Positions 10,411 to 22,969 of a DNA stretch of 64,000 nucleotides are shown here, one piece after another. The notes beneath the pieces were generated by a model, which did no database searches, was not told the origin of the DNA, and saw only the letters and a program-made list of their open reading frames with translations. Each line of letters starts with the position of its first letter. Positions within the stretch are counted from its first letter, which is position 1. The position numbers and the translations under genes are program-made. The DNA is from Chrysoporthe austroafricana (lineage: Eukaryota > Ascomycota > Sordariomycetes > Diaporthales > Cryphonectriaceae), in assembly GCA_001051155.2 (NCBI GenBank), contig JYIP02000003.1, forward strand, positions 558,001 through 622,000, written 5' to 3'.

Positions 10411-12093
10411 ATGAGCAAAGTGACTACTATCATACCCGCTCCGGCGGGCTACATCGTCGATTTTAATCATCCGCAGCGGCGCGGGGATGTGGCCACGTAC
10501 TGGTGCTTCGGTGTCGGCATCGTGCTAGCGTTACTCTTCACGGCTCAGCGGGCTTATGTGAAGCTGGTAATAGGGGCTAGCTTTCTACTTGATGATTGTA
10601 AGCCAACAACTTTGCCTTCACTCTCGCATTCTTCGTGAGGTCTTTCGAACATATCAGTGTGGTTTCTAATCGTGCATCTTGACAGGGCTTCTTGCTGTGT
10701 CATGGGTAAGCAAGATATGCTCCTTGGTTCGATGTTTTACATTTGGCTCCTAACATTGAAGTGCAGGTCGCTGGCCTAATATCGCAGATCTGCGTCATCT
10801 GTACGTTGGGATTGTGGCTACCGGCCGTATGTTGTGGTGCAGGAACTGACAGATTGAATAGATGGCTTTGCGAACGGATTCATTGGAGTGCATGCGTGGG
10901 AAATATCAACCGACCAGTTCAACCGATATCTGCTCGTACGTCGAATGATCTCTTGGTCACCTGTTAACACTGCCAGAGCGATCTCCGCTGACAGCTTGAT
11001 GCCGTTGCTAGGACGTCTGGATCGCGTCGCCCACATACGTCGTCGCAGGATCTTGCACAAAGCTGGCGATACTAGTATTTTACCTGCGGTTGTCGCCCCC
11101 GGAATGGATGCGTTGGTCCGTGTTCGCAACCATGGCCTTTATCATCGGCTATTCGGTCAGCATCTTCTTTAGTCTCATCTTCGCCTGCAACCCCATCCGG
11201 AAGAGCTTCGATGTCTACATCACGGACGGTTCCTGTATCAGCCCTCCGGCGCTGTACATTGCCACTGCTGTCTTCAACATCGCGTCTGATATCATCCTGT
11301 TCTTCTTGCCCATACCGCTAGTTTTAGGCTTACGGATGCCACTAAAGCAGAGGTTAGGTCTGCTCGGCGTCTTCGTGATTGGCTCTGTGTACGTCACCAG
11401 CATCTTGATAATATGAGCGTGGAATCTCTGATCTGTATTACAGCACGGTTGTCACCTCGATCCTGCGGGCCGTTAGCCTCCCAGCTCTGCTTGAAAGTCC
11501 CGATGATACCTGGGACGTAGCTGAAGCAAGTCTGCTCATGTAAGTCTTTCGCTTCGACCTCTTGAACTTGAACTAAGGTTTGCTCTTCCATTTGTTGACA
11601 TGCCTCTCAGCGCTGACACATGCACAGCGTCATCGAATCTAACCTCATTATCGTCTGCGGCATGCTACCTACACTGCGCAGATTCTTCCGTCACGTCGCA
11701 CCCAGGATCATCGGCGAGAGTACCTACAAGAAGAGGAGCAGCTCGCACTCGAAGACCACCGGCGACTCCAAGATACTCAAGTCGCCGCTCGCCACGATCG
11801 GCTCACTGCCATCCAGGGGCGCACGGCTCAGGCAGGACGCAGATAGCATCCTCGCTCTCGAGACTCTTAGCGGAGATATAGAGCCGTGCGATGCCACGTA
11901 CCAGGGACATATTGCTACAACGGTTGCGGCGGGCACGGAGGAGAGTTCGTGGTATGTGGATGGCGGTAGCGTGGATACCGAGCGCAGCAGGCAGAGCCAG
12001 GCACCGCTTGTGCAGTCTTGTTCCCAGGGTATCAGGACGACTACGAGGATCGAAGTGTTTTATGACGAATATGACACGGGCAGGGTGGTCTAG
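10411..12093 (+). CDS. fungal rhodopsin-like seven-helix integral membrane protein
   Basis: Seven exons were assembled from in-frame junctions: 10411-10597, 10686-10705, 10767-10800, 10862-10935, 11012-11388, 11444-11539 and 11628-12093, encoding 417 aa. All introns start GT and end AG, and phases agree at every join. The protein has about seven hydrophobic helices. Typical family sequences include FLLDDWLL after helix 2, TKLAILVFYLRLSP, IIGYSVSIFFSLIFACNPI, GSCISPPALYIATAVFNI, FFLPIPLVLGLRMP, and a final VIESNLIIVCGMLPTLRRFFRH. This matches the fungal-specific rhodopsin-domain family (PTH11-like integral membrane proteins, often called SAT4-like). The last 115 or so residues are a hydrophilic Ser/Arg-rich cytoplasmic tail. 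Some relatives are cell-surface sensors in plant-associated fungi, but the role of this one is unknown. Exons 2 and 3 are only 20 and 34 nt, so gene finders may miss them. Confidence 0.85.
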
Positions 12094-13181
12094 GTGTGGG
12101 TCGGGCCCAGGATTTCGTCCTCTCAGGTCGAACGATTAAGTTTCTCTTGTATATATCAGTCTAGCTCCTGTATGTAAGCGATGGTTGCATCCTGTTCCAC
12201 ATAATTATTTTGTCATCTGATCGGTAACATCCATGGCTCCTCACAATTTATATGAGCGGACGGGACGCCTTAGTCTCTATTGAGGACAAAGACCTTCGCA
12301 TTTAGGCGTGGACGCACGAAAGCTTGGATCCCTGCTCTGCTTTCAAAGCGATGCGTGTGGAATCTGAAATGGTCGGCTTGTGTCTCTACTTTGCGACAGA
12401 GAACACAACTTTGAATTAAGATCCTCGGTGTCGCAATCCTCGGCTGCCACCAAGGGTCACCTTGCTTTCTATGTTTTGGCACCAACAATTTTGGCACTCC
12501 TTGTGTTCTTGTAGCCCTGGCTGCAGTTGATGCAACTTGGCATCGAGTCTTGAATCAGTTCAGGGTACGTAGATGCCTATTTTTGCATGTGTGTGGTCCC
12601 TCAAGCCGCATGTCTGTGCTCTCCAACTACTCACAACTCCCCTTGTTTTTTTTTTTTTTGTCTTCAATTTGAAAATGAAAAGTGAAAATTTTATTTTTCC
12701 ATGACGTCTACCCACCGGTAAATCGGCATCGCAAAGATCAAGGTCTTTCTCTCCACGCGCGATTGTGAGTCCAGAGTATGGTTTCCGCGTTTCATGAGTA
12801 CCAGGGGCACGACAGGGGCATTTCCTAATTTTCATTTCTGAGGATCGGCTAATTCTTAGTCCTGGTGCTAAATGTTGAAAGTGGCCGTAACCTGAAACGT
12901 ATACACGCGCGCAGTGAAACTCACAAGAACTGCTGTTAGTCCTCGACTGCGCCCCAGAGCCCCTTCAGAAACACTTTCAGACCCAAAGTGCCATTAATCA
13001 GGCGATAATGAGCCCATGGATTAAACATGGGATGCAGCACATAATAGTGGCTTCAATGCGCAGGAACTATTTAAATGACGTTGGTGTCTTTTGGGATTCC
13101 TGCGATTCATGATCTACATGAAGATTCATCACAACCTTTCGTCCCTTTTTGGAAGCTTCGGACTATGAACATACGGTGACC
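12094..13181. other. intergenic, with a poly-T tract
   Basis: No supported gene. A 14-base T run lies at 12646-12659. A TATTTAAA element near 13067 would suit a promoter for the candidate small gene that follows. Confidence 0.4.
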
Positions 13182-13410
13182 ATGCCTGTAATCGATCCAC
13201 GGATACTCAGCGAGTTTGTGACGGAGGTGCACACCAATGTTTTGATGAAGAGGAGCGTAAATCATTCTGTGCTCGAGACACTTGCCGTGGGTAAGCCAGC
13301 TTCAGAGAACTCTTTCTTGTCCGCATCATGCTAAGTAGAACACAGTTCTCACGATCGTTTTCGGTGTGGGAGGGTACATGTATTATGCAATCAAGGTACA
13401 AAGCAAATAA
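13182..13410 (+). CDS. candidate 57-aa single-pass membrane protein
   Basis: Two exons, 13182-13290 and 13346-13410, are separated by a 55-nt intron with donor GTAAGC, a CTAAG branch-like word and acceptor CACAG. Joined, they give 57 residues. A hydrophilic N-terminal half (MPVIDPRILSEF...) is followed by a single hydrophobic stretch across the splice junction (LAVVLTIVFGVGGYMYYAI) and a basic end (KVQSK). The splice falls inside the membrane segment and keeps it intact, which argues against chance. A TATTTAAA element lies about 110 bases upstream. No family was recognised; it could be a small subunit or assembly factor of an organellar membrane complex. Third-position GC is not as high as in the housekeeping genes here, which lowers confidence. 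Confidence 0.38.
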
Positions 13411-14340
13411 GGCGATCTAGCACAGGTGGAGGTCAAGTGTAGAGCCAGCGAAACTACGAAAACGGATACTTTGCCGTTTTATCAGTACAAAGCAAATCGA
13501 CGAGCGGAACGACCATCGAGCGAAGCATACTGGGCTGCATCTCCATTCAGAACCATCACGACAGAGTCAATTCTGGGTTTAGAAGATGGCATAGACCGCG
13601 ATGGACTAATTCGAGAAATCATGGCCTAGAGGCGTGGGTAATACTGATTGAGACTCTAAGGTCTGGATGAGAACATGAAAATATTGCTGGAGCGAAGCTG
13701 CATCGTGCAATAGCTCGCTGCGCGAGCCTGGCGTGCAAGCGAGTTTAGGAGGAATTAAGTGTTATTTTATGATACCTTGATCTTCGGAGCACATGCTTCG
13801 ATAGACAAATCGAATCCAGTTTGAAGGCCGAATGCGTGGCTGCACGGCGCTGTTATTTTCTCGGAGATTGTCTGTCTGACCTATCGAATATGTCTCTGTT
13901 TCAAGCATTTGTGAGTCGTAATCTGTGGTCAAAGTCTCATTGAAGCTCCTGAATCTCAGTACCGCCGCGGAGCGGACTTCGATTGTCAATGCTTGCCCAC
14001 CCGGCATGCGAGATACACAATACGCCTACACTAGAGCCACGCCTCCAGGCTAGCTATCTTTTCACGTACTAAAATTGTAACAGTAGTTATTCTCAGCCTG
14101 AAATTCAGCTCGAAAACGGCTGCCTAGGTGGCCAAAGGAAAGAAAATGGCGAAGGGGGATATCACGTGGCTCGCTGACTAAACGACAGTGTCTGCGTGCC
14201 CAAATTCATGACTCGGACTGTGCTCCGGCCCGTCCCCCACATGCTGCATCGACTCACTCAAGTTCAACGACACCTCTTGAGCTGGGCTTCATCTGCACGC
14301 AACCTCTAGGAACCTTGTGTATGATTGCCGCAACTCAACC
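13411..14340. other. intergenic upstream of VFA1
   Basis: Two frames of 67 codons (plus, 13426-13629) and 81 codons (minus, 13762-14007) look moderately protein-like but show no motif, splice support or promoter. They are not called. The VFA1 promoter should lie at the right end. Confidence 0.35.
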
Positions 14341-15152
14341 ATGTCAACGTTCCCCAACGTGTACACGCACCGCAAGGTGGCGGATACAGCAGCGAAGTCG
14401 TGTACCGTATGCTTCAAGCCCAGCACAAGTGTTCTCATAACAGAGGGGAAACAAGTCAGTCACCTGCCCTGATATGTCGTCTTCTCGCTCCTCCATCTCA
14501 CTTTTCCGTACTTGTGATTACTACTATATCTCTTCGGCCTGGATTCCTCGGCAGAGACGGCTCACATGTTGAGTATCAGGACTTCTTTTACGTGTGCCCT
14601 TCACATCTCAAGGACCGAGGGTTCTGCACCCCTGTAATCGATCAGGCAGCTATCGATGCCAAGAAGAAAAAGGAATTGGAGGAGGAGGTTGAGAGAGTGA
14701 AGAAAGAGTACGAAGAGAAGCAACGCAAGAAGAAGGAGAAGGAAGAGACCGACAAGTCTAAAGACAAGGATGAGGACAAAAGAAAAGAGGATGGAGGCAA
14801 CGAGAAGAGCGAGGACAAGAAACCAGACGCTGCCGCCGGTGGGAAGGTAGGAGCTTTCTCCAGGATCGATGGCTCTCCTTACATCTTGCTCACAAATCTT
14901 AAATCCAGGGAGAGGAGCAAACGAGATCAGAAGAAGAGCCCCGTGTCTTCCAACTCCACAGGTATGACGGTCCAAATCTTTGGCCCTTGCGCTTCCTGGT
15001 GCTGAACGTTCATAAATAATCGCTGACACAGGCGCAGATCATTTTATCAGAACCGACTGGCCCTGAAACGGCAGTCAGAAGCGGACAAGCGCAATCGCGA
15101 GCGCTTCTCCAACCCGTCGTTCTTCCCTTCCGTGCCAAAGGGGCTGCCTTGA
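14341..15152 (+). CDS. VFA1: VPS4-associated protein 1 (Vfa1)
   Basis: Four exons: 14341-14454, 14580-14846, 14909-14961 and 15038-15152 (or from 15032). They encode about 182-184 aa. The N-terminus (MSTFPNVYTHRKVADTA, then SCTVCFKPS) carries a CxxC pair. DFFYVCPSHLKDRGFC adds further Cys and His residues, together forming the zinc-binding fold of the family. A long Lys/Glu-rich coiled coil follows (about residues 55-125). The C-terminus has the conserved PRVFQLH...FYQNRLALKRQ, RNRERF and a final FPSVPKGLP, the region that binds the MIT domain of Vps4. In yeast Vfa1 binds the AAA ATPase Vps4 on endosomes and regulates ESCRT-III disassembly. The last intron has two in-frame acceptors six bases apart (AG ending at 15031 and 15037); the downstream one gives the closer match to the family. 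Confidence 0.9.
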
Positions 15153-18100
15153 TCCACAAACAACGGTATCGGAGTGGTCAGCACTGTTTTAGATCCGGAC
15201 ACAGCGTCGATGTCGACCTCCAGCTAGATTATTGACACGCTATCCAAGTCTCTTCGGCATTCGACACGTATGTCTTGAGGGCTGATCCCGTCTCCCAGAG
15301 GTCATGTGGGCTCTGGTGTAAGCGGGTGATTGACAGTGGCCATTTCGAGCAGGTATGCTGACTTCGGGATACGCTGGGTCAAGTTGCAAGGCGCTGGTAT
15401 AGTCGATGGATCCTATATTCCATCGCTTGTGTCCTGTGTACCTGAGGATTCTTAGAGAAACAGAGCATTCCGACTGTACCAGTGTACAACGAGGCGGTCT
15501 ATAGATTTGTCCCCTGATCTGACCCGTAGCCCTGTAGGGATGAGCTAGGTTTCCCCGCCTTTCTACGACGGATGAGATCTAGCACTTGTGATCGGTAGGA
15601 TTGTGGCTTACAAAATTCCCGCTCGCCAGGAAATTAGGCGATATCCTTCAAACTTTGTTGGAACGACATGCACCTGCTGAATGTGGACACTGAGACAAAA
15701 TGGCTATGTATTCAGGAGCCTGGTCTTAGAAGGCCTGGGGTCAACGCACGATAACAGTGATTTGGACCTTGATACTCCGTTTCCTTTCCGAAAGTAGAGA
15801 ACGGGTGGGGAAACCATTCTACGAGATTGGTATCGCACCACCGGCCTCTGGTCACAAGCTGATTCCACATTCACTAGGCCAAGCTGAGCCCAAGTGCTGA
15901 CATCTCGGTGTGACCCACACTCACCCGAGCCAACCTTGTCAAGCCATGCTGGAACGCGATTGCTGTAGGGCAGGCAATGAGAATTGCTACTTCTTCTCAT
16001 CTGTGAACTTGTACAGGAGAACATGATACCGCCAGGTAAGGTTCATCACATGACGTTCGCGTAAAGTTGTCAGGGTCGGGCGATGTGCTACGTAGCGTTG
16101 CCGAGGTATGTAGCCCTAAATTAGAACGACTTTTTCCTTTCCCATAGGAAAAGAAAGAGAAGGTACAAGTAGAAGGAAGGAGTGAAAACAATGAAGGTTG
16201 AGGAGCTTTATGGAATCAGCAGTTTCGAGTGACCATCCACTACCGTTGTCTAGAGTTCTTGTTTGTGATAGTTACCTGTAATTAATTAATCGGGCATCTA
16301 GTGCTTACTTCTTCAAGTTGGTACCATGTTCAATCTGCAATGGCGCGATACTTACAGGGACATGGCTTTGCGTAATTTCGAGAGATGCAAAGATGCAACA
16401 TGGCGTATTGACACATGGCATTATAATAGTGCTTGTGCAAGCAAGTGTGTCGTCGTCGTCATGCCATCCTACGTCGATAGACCAATGACATAGCCACGGC
16501 ATGATGACAAGGCGGTTGGCAACCAGACGATTGATAAGTCGCCATGCAACGGTTCTACACGTAAATAGAAAATCTGTGGATGGCCGTCCATATTTAGTTG
16601 ACTAGAAATCGGTGGCGAGATGACGCTAGTGTGCCAGTGAATAAGCACATATGTACCTATGTGAGGCATAAATTCAGCGTCCGGCCAAAGGGACAGTCTG
16701 CTTACGCAGCTCAAGAAGAAGAAGTCTTAGAAACACATATTCAAGCTGGCCCAGTCATGTGAGCTGGGATTCGACCCACATGAGTTACAGTGGCAAGTGC
16801 TTGTTTTCCACACAGCAACTCACATGGCGATAAGCACTCGCCTCCTGTCCGGGTTGGGGAGGGATGATTCACATTGTCATGATGCCGTACGACCGGACCT
16901 ATGTCCCTTTTGAGTTTTCCCTGAAAACACCAGTAGGATTGCCACACACAGCCACCCCATAGGCAGTGCTTCCGCAAGTCTACTGCATATGCAATGCCCT
17001 AGCAGGGCGCCACTTGAGCAGTGCAGTCATCTCTGCTTACTAGCCTAACGTGGCAGTTCGCATTTAAGCGGGCCGAGCTCTCTTACTTCGGAAGGATTGA
17101 TAGACTATGTGTGAGTGGCATTGGGGGCCGATACAGTCAAGCCGGTCTTGAAAGCCGGCCCCGTTTTCGGGCGGTGTTTATTCCGCCTTGTGGTACTTTT
17201 GTAGTTGACAGGTCAGATCTCTCTTCCATAAGCCTAGTGCGTCCATACTGAACAGGAAGCCCCGGTGGGCTTGATGACAAGTATTTAGATGTCTGGGATA
17301 CATAGATCTGCAGGGAGACGTTACTCCTCGGACTCGTCGACAAAATGCGACATGCAGAGGACTTTGCCCAGACAAGTGACTAATTTTCATTAGGGCAAAA
17401 TATATTTCCCCGACACTTCGCGCGCCAAGCCTATATCTTGGTTCCCACGTTCTATCCAAGTAGATATTGGTCTCATTGGATTAGAAAGGGTGATTAGACA
17501 GCAACCAATGGAAGTTTTACTTCTATATGGGACCAGGTTGAAAGAATCAGTGTTTTGACTCTTGAAAAATTGTTCTTCTCGGTGCAAGGACCTGAAAATC
17601 TTTTTCTGGGGCAAGAGATACTCAGCGCGAGCAGGCCATGCCTTCGAGGTGACGTCCTTCGTCCGCTTGGAGTCGTGCTCATTGATTGACACGCCGTGCG
17701 AGATGGAATCGTCAAGCTGCTCAGTGATCCAAAATATGGAGTTAATGCCTTGAAGTTGAAGCTCGCGCCTATGACGGCCTTCAGCCCGTAGCAAATCGGT
17801 AGAAGTGCAACTCAATTGCATCACTAAGTGCAAGTATATTGAGCCCCCTACACACATGCTTCCGCCCTCTCAGGGCCTCCCCTAAGTCAATTGAGCGGCA
17901 ATGCTTTCCCTTTCGTAACGAAGATATAGGGACCATTTACAGTGACCATATTTCATGTGCAAGGAAGAACAGAATGGAGCGACTTTTGAGGTTTTGCGGA
18001 TAGACCCTAACTTAGCATCAAGCTAAGTCCTTAGTTTATCAGATAATTACTCGAGTACCCAATGCCGATGAGCAAAGTTTCGACAGGGCAATGAGCTTGT

Positions 18101-21100
18101 TGAATATGTCTACGTACACTGACGTGGAAGAGTTCAGATGCCGTGAAAATCGAAAAAGCGCTCGCCTGGATGATTGATATAGATTATTTCGAAAACTTGG
18201 CTTTGAAATGACGTTGAGCGAGGGATTCAATGTTTTTCAGATAAGCAAGCATTGCAGTTTGCAACTGCAATTTGAATCCGAAGGCCCAGAATATTGATCA
18301 CTGATGCACATATTGGGATCATGTTAACATTTGATTATGCAAGCCATACTTGGGTATTTCCGGTATATCTCAACTGTTCACCACTTGTTGGACTTATCAA
18401 TACCGCTCATCAAACAGAGGCGGCACACCACATTATCCCACATTGACTGATAGAAGACTGATACTATTTTGAAATCTTGTGGCCACAAAGATATAGAGGC
18501 GTCAACATCGCCTTTCTAAGATAATGGGAATATACGTAGTATCGCTATGAAATCTCGGCCAATGACCCTAGAAACCGAAAGGGGACTTCTAAATATTCCC
18601 CGCGAGTCTGATCAATCAAACGAGGCAGGATCTTTGTTTTTCCCTCTCACAGGGGAGCCGATGGAAATTTCCTTCTGCACAATTAGTGAAAGGTGTGGCC
18701 AAAACTGGGAAATCGGGAACCAGGAAAAATACGCTCTGTTATAATCATAACTAGCTTCAGCCTTGTGGAGTTGCCTCGGAAAACAAAAAAACAAGGTCTG
18801 TGTATCCACTGAGGTCGTACTCTGAGAACGATTTGGAACATTGTGGAGAGCTCTGCGGCGCAACTTATCAATTATTCATTCAAACAACTGGTTGGGGAGG
18901 CTGCCTGTCCGTTGCATGGTAGCCCGCACAGTCCTATTATGGTACACGACATGAGCAAGAATGGTGCTGGGCTGAGGTTAATACCAATACATTATCGGCA
19001 CAAGAATTGGTTATTATACATGGATGATTATTCTTAGCGTTTGATGTCCTTATGCTCTTATTCTTCATGCTTCCCCGAGGCCGACTTTCGTTCTCATCTC
19101 AATTCACGAAACGGGTGTATATTCTCCATCAGCAACGACCATGGGAAGAGGTTTTCAGAGCTCTGCACTGAGGAATTAGTATTATGCTGTGCCAGTACTT
19201 CCGTGGCTGGGCACCGGCCGGGCGACCCACCCTGTCCGCGAATGGGCCGACGATGTTCAGGGAGCGGCCGCTCCTCTTCGTCTCCGTGATATCGCCGGTC
19301 GCTTCGGCCTTTATTTTGTTTTTTTCTTTTTTTTCTTCCCCTCCTGGACTCACATGGAGGCGAAGCGAGGACACACATGGCAGGGTTGTATACCGTGAAC
19401 AGGGGCGATCAAACTGCAGAGCGTCGATGTTTGGCGGTCTGCGCGATCGTACTCCGTATAAAGACTCTTTTGCTGCGCAGCTACTTAAACGGGTAGTACC
19501 ACGGCGCATGCTTTTGAAGCGACACCACGCACTGTTGCCCCTGTCTTATCAGCCTCTTGAGTGCCGAATCGGGCGCTGACATCAAAACATAAAGCCAATG
19601 GCGAGCCGCAATCGAGGTAATTCTGTAATTCTGCATGGCGCTAAGAAATTTGCTGGGAGCTGTACTTTTCAAAATTACGCGTCTGTTTCCAGGTGGCCCA
19701 GCCTCTTTCCGCCACCGTGACGGTGAGCCCTCATATGGAAAAGTTTTCTTCCCTTCCCTACTTCTGAGCTGAAACGATCAGATCACACTGTCTCCACTTT
19801 CGTCAAACTATTCCGCGCTGCGTGTGAGCTGGCTGCTGTGAGTCGACTTTGCATCTCAGACCTGTAATATTCTGTAACATCTCATACGCTTCGCGCCAAG
19901 GCCTGTTCAGGTCATGAAGACACAACCTGGACAACAAGAGCGAACAGTGGCCAACCAAGTGCGCTGCAGGTATTCTTCATGGCACGAGAAAGGGTCTCCA
20001 CACCGAGTCTCAACTGCTAGCTGCTTAGAAAGCCCTCGTCTTTCCTTGCCCACTTCAGGCACCATCACTCGTCACATCTGGGGTTGACGAAAGGATCACG
20101 ATGGCAGCACTGGTTGGATCTAAGGCATTGAGCCCAAAATGGCCGGAGCAGATTTAGTGTGCATTACACCAAAGACCAAAAGTATCTACCGCATTCTCGC
20201 AACTCACGGTGATACGCGTTACGAAAATTGCATGCCTAAATGCCGTATTCGCAGCATCATGATGGAACCCTTGTAAGTGTTCTCAGAGGTGCAAGGCTCG
20301 CGATATTGAAGCTGAATCGAGTCACAATTGCCGGAGCAAACAATCTATAGATCCTGGGCAATAACGGCTGCAGGGCTCTGGCACGCCTGGGAAGGTTTAT
20401 GTTTGGATCTTCTTCAGCCCTGTAGGGTAACGGCTGGCTCGGCACCTCTGCGGGACTAACTCGGATAGTATACCATCTATGTCCTATTTTCCGGTCCTGC
20501 CCTGGCGATGGCCCCTCAAGAGATAATTACATCGTGTATACGGAGCACCCCAGAACAGAAATTCCGACGCAATTTCATTTGCCTAGCACAGACGCGGTAC
20601 CCACAGGGCCTCGCTTGAGGATGACCAGAAAAATTGCCCGTCGGTATTTCGAATCCTCTTATGCAGGAGCTGCAGCAGCGGTGCTGTGTGCTCCAACCCC
20701 GTACCCCCAATTGCAGTCTGCCCGCCAGGATGGTACTGAGTTACATCGCGCGGAGCCTCTGCAGCAGTCTCGCGATGCTTACCTTGAGCATCATCATCGG
20801 AGCAGTTAGACCGGGGCACACTACTCGCAGTGCGCTACCTTCTCCAACAGCTAGGAACGAACGGAGAATGCCCGGTGTCTGGGTCTAAGATGCTGACTCG
20901 ATGGACGACAACGCGACCATGTTCCTGGTATACAGCCACCATCCCGCCCCCCCCCCTCCGGCTTGGTTCGCCGCGGGAGGAAGACCTGAGGAGAGCAGGG
21001 GACGCATACGCTAAATCACTTGCATATCTTCAGCTGCGGCAGGTGCATGACGCGACTACCAACGTGATCGATCATCGCGTGTTCGTCCCGTCCCAATGCC

Positions 21101-22704
21101 AGTCACAGTCCGGCACGGTGCTGAGTGGCGTCAGCCATGAGGCAAAGACATATCAAGACGCTGATAAGTGCTACCACTCCATCCAGAAACGGATGGCTCG
21201 TGACGCGGCCGGTAGTTCACGTATTCGGATTCTGATGGAGCAATGCCTGATCATGTGGTCTTGACCCTTACTCAGACACTGACATATTCGCCGAGGTATG
21301 CGAGAGCAAGCAGCGCCCTGCTTGCGTGAATGCCCGCTGAGGCCTTTTCCGTAACCGAGCGTCTATCAATCTCCCCTGCCCTTCCAGTCCTCGGCCGGCC
21401 TCCACGGGGCCAATAGGCATCATACAAATTGCAACTTCAGGAGTAAGACCAAGGCTTACTCGCGCAGCTACTGCCGGCGGCAATTTGACATCATGAGAAG
21501 AAGTGTCGCCAAGCCGATTCGTCACATCAGTACGTGAAGCTAGTTTCAAGCCGCATGAGCATCCAGCCGGCTGGTGGCTCTCTCCTGTTTGGCAATTGCG
21601 GCTTGATATTGTGTCTCGGAACCGTGTGAAGTCGTTCAGTAGGCTGGCTCTAACCCTTATGTATAAGGTTTGCGACGAAGCCAACAGCTATCGGAGGAGA
21701 CAATGATCCAAGGTTCCTTTAATGTATCTGTACGGTTCTAATTCTGCCCCCAACGCCGAGCAGCTTGCGTCAAACGGTACATCGGCCCTCTTCAAAGCTC
21801 AGTAAGCCCCTGCCCACCTTAGTATGGACGTCCTCAGGAGCAGGAAATCTCGAGGACTTGGGCCCACTGTTTGTAGCGAGTCAAGACGAAAGTCTGTCGT
21901 GGCAGGAGTCCACTACTTCGCTGCCCCCTTGAGCCTCCATCAATCATCTGGTGGCTGTCTTAACAGCCAGCACCTTGGCACAAGCGTGGGGAGTCGAGCA
22001 GCAGAATAGGATTGAAGGACATATCACACATTCTTGTCCACTGCAGCTCGTCCACTCCCGCACTGCAGAGTACAAGTTTCCGGAGACTGCTCTGTGGTCA
22101 GTGAAAGGGTTACTATCACACAGTCCATCCGTATGTGGGTCAACGCATCTACACTAGGATATGCAACGGAAGCAGTTCCTTACATTAGAGACCCATCCCG
22201 CCTGTGTGTCTCAAGCGATGCTATTGGCTGTTGCCAAGGGACCATGAACTGGTGCAAAGCGCTGTTCATGTGGAGTGCTGCCTCGGGTGTCACCTTGTAG
22301 GAGGATATTCACTGGTGATTCTGGTTGGATGTTCGAGCACATGTCTTATAGACCACCCACAGCGGCGTGACTCTGTAGTGTCATAGTCTTTTGCACGGAC
22401 GTGGATAGAAATCCTACAGCAACCTGTCTCGGGAACTCAAGACATGGACCTCGCTTTAGGAGCGCCAGTAAAAGCATATTGAACACAAGTCAGCACTTGT
22501 GGACAATTCCTTACTCGATTCGCCAGTCTTATCACCGGACCACGGGTGTTCCGGCGTGAACTGTCCAGTGAGTCGAGAATGTTGCCACGAGCCGCGCGAT
22601 CCCCTGCCCTGATGATCATCGATAAAGCCTCGAGCCGCACACGAAAGCCTATCTAAGCCCGGCCCCCAGGACAAGAAGCTCAAATCTCACATCAGCACAA
22701 GGTA
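15153..22704. other. gene-poor block, left part (7.5 kb)
   Basis: No intact gene can be supported. Frames are short and scattered. At 20534-21264 two plus-strand frames of 91 and 144 codons look somewhat protein-like, with Ala/Gln-rich and Arg-rich stretches, but lack start context or recognised domains. They could be relics of a decayed gene. No RT, transposase or terminal repeats were recognised. Introns smaller than my eye can resolve may hide a gene here. Confidence 0.35.
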
Positions 22705-22969
22705 GAGTGGTACTGAGAGCCGCAAGGAGCAAGATGTCGCAGTTGGCATAACTCTCAAGGACTTCGAGCTTTCGAAGTACGTGCTAGGACATGGGCACGA
22801 GTTCAAGTCTCATTGCGGAGGGACTTTCCCGGGTTTCTATGAAATACGCCTGCCTGCGGTCCCTAGGGTCGAGAACATCAATGTCGCAAACTTGTTGAGG
22901 ACACAAGAAGCCTTCGAAGTAGACAGCCAAGAGAGAGGCGCACCACATTGCGTGGCGGCATTACCCTGA
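22705..22969 (+). pseudogene. exon-like open segment, gene unidentified
   Basis: An acceptor-like AAGGTAG at 22704 is followed by 88 sense codons ending at a TGA at 22967. The composition is protein-like, with stretches such as GITLKDFELSKYVLGHGHEF and PRVENINVANLLRTQEAF. No ATG opens it and I could not join an upstream exon. It could be the last exon of a gene whose 5' part is decayed or unrecognised, or chance. No family is assigned. Confidence 0.22.

Noticed and set aside
20534..21264. Plus-strand frames of 91 and 144 codons
   Set aside because: Somewhat protein-like but without motif, start context or splice partners; possibly a relic, not enough for a call.
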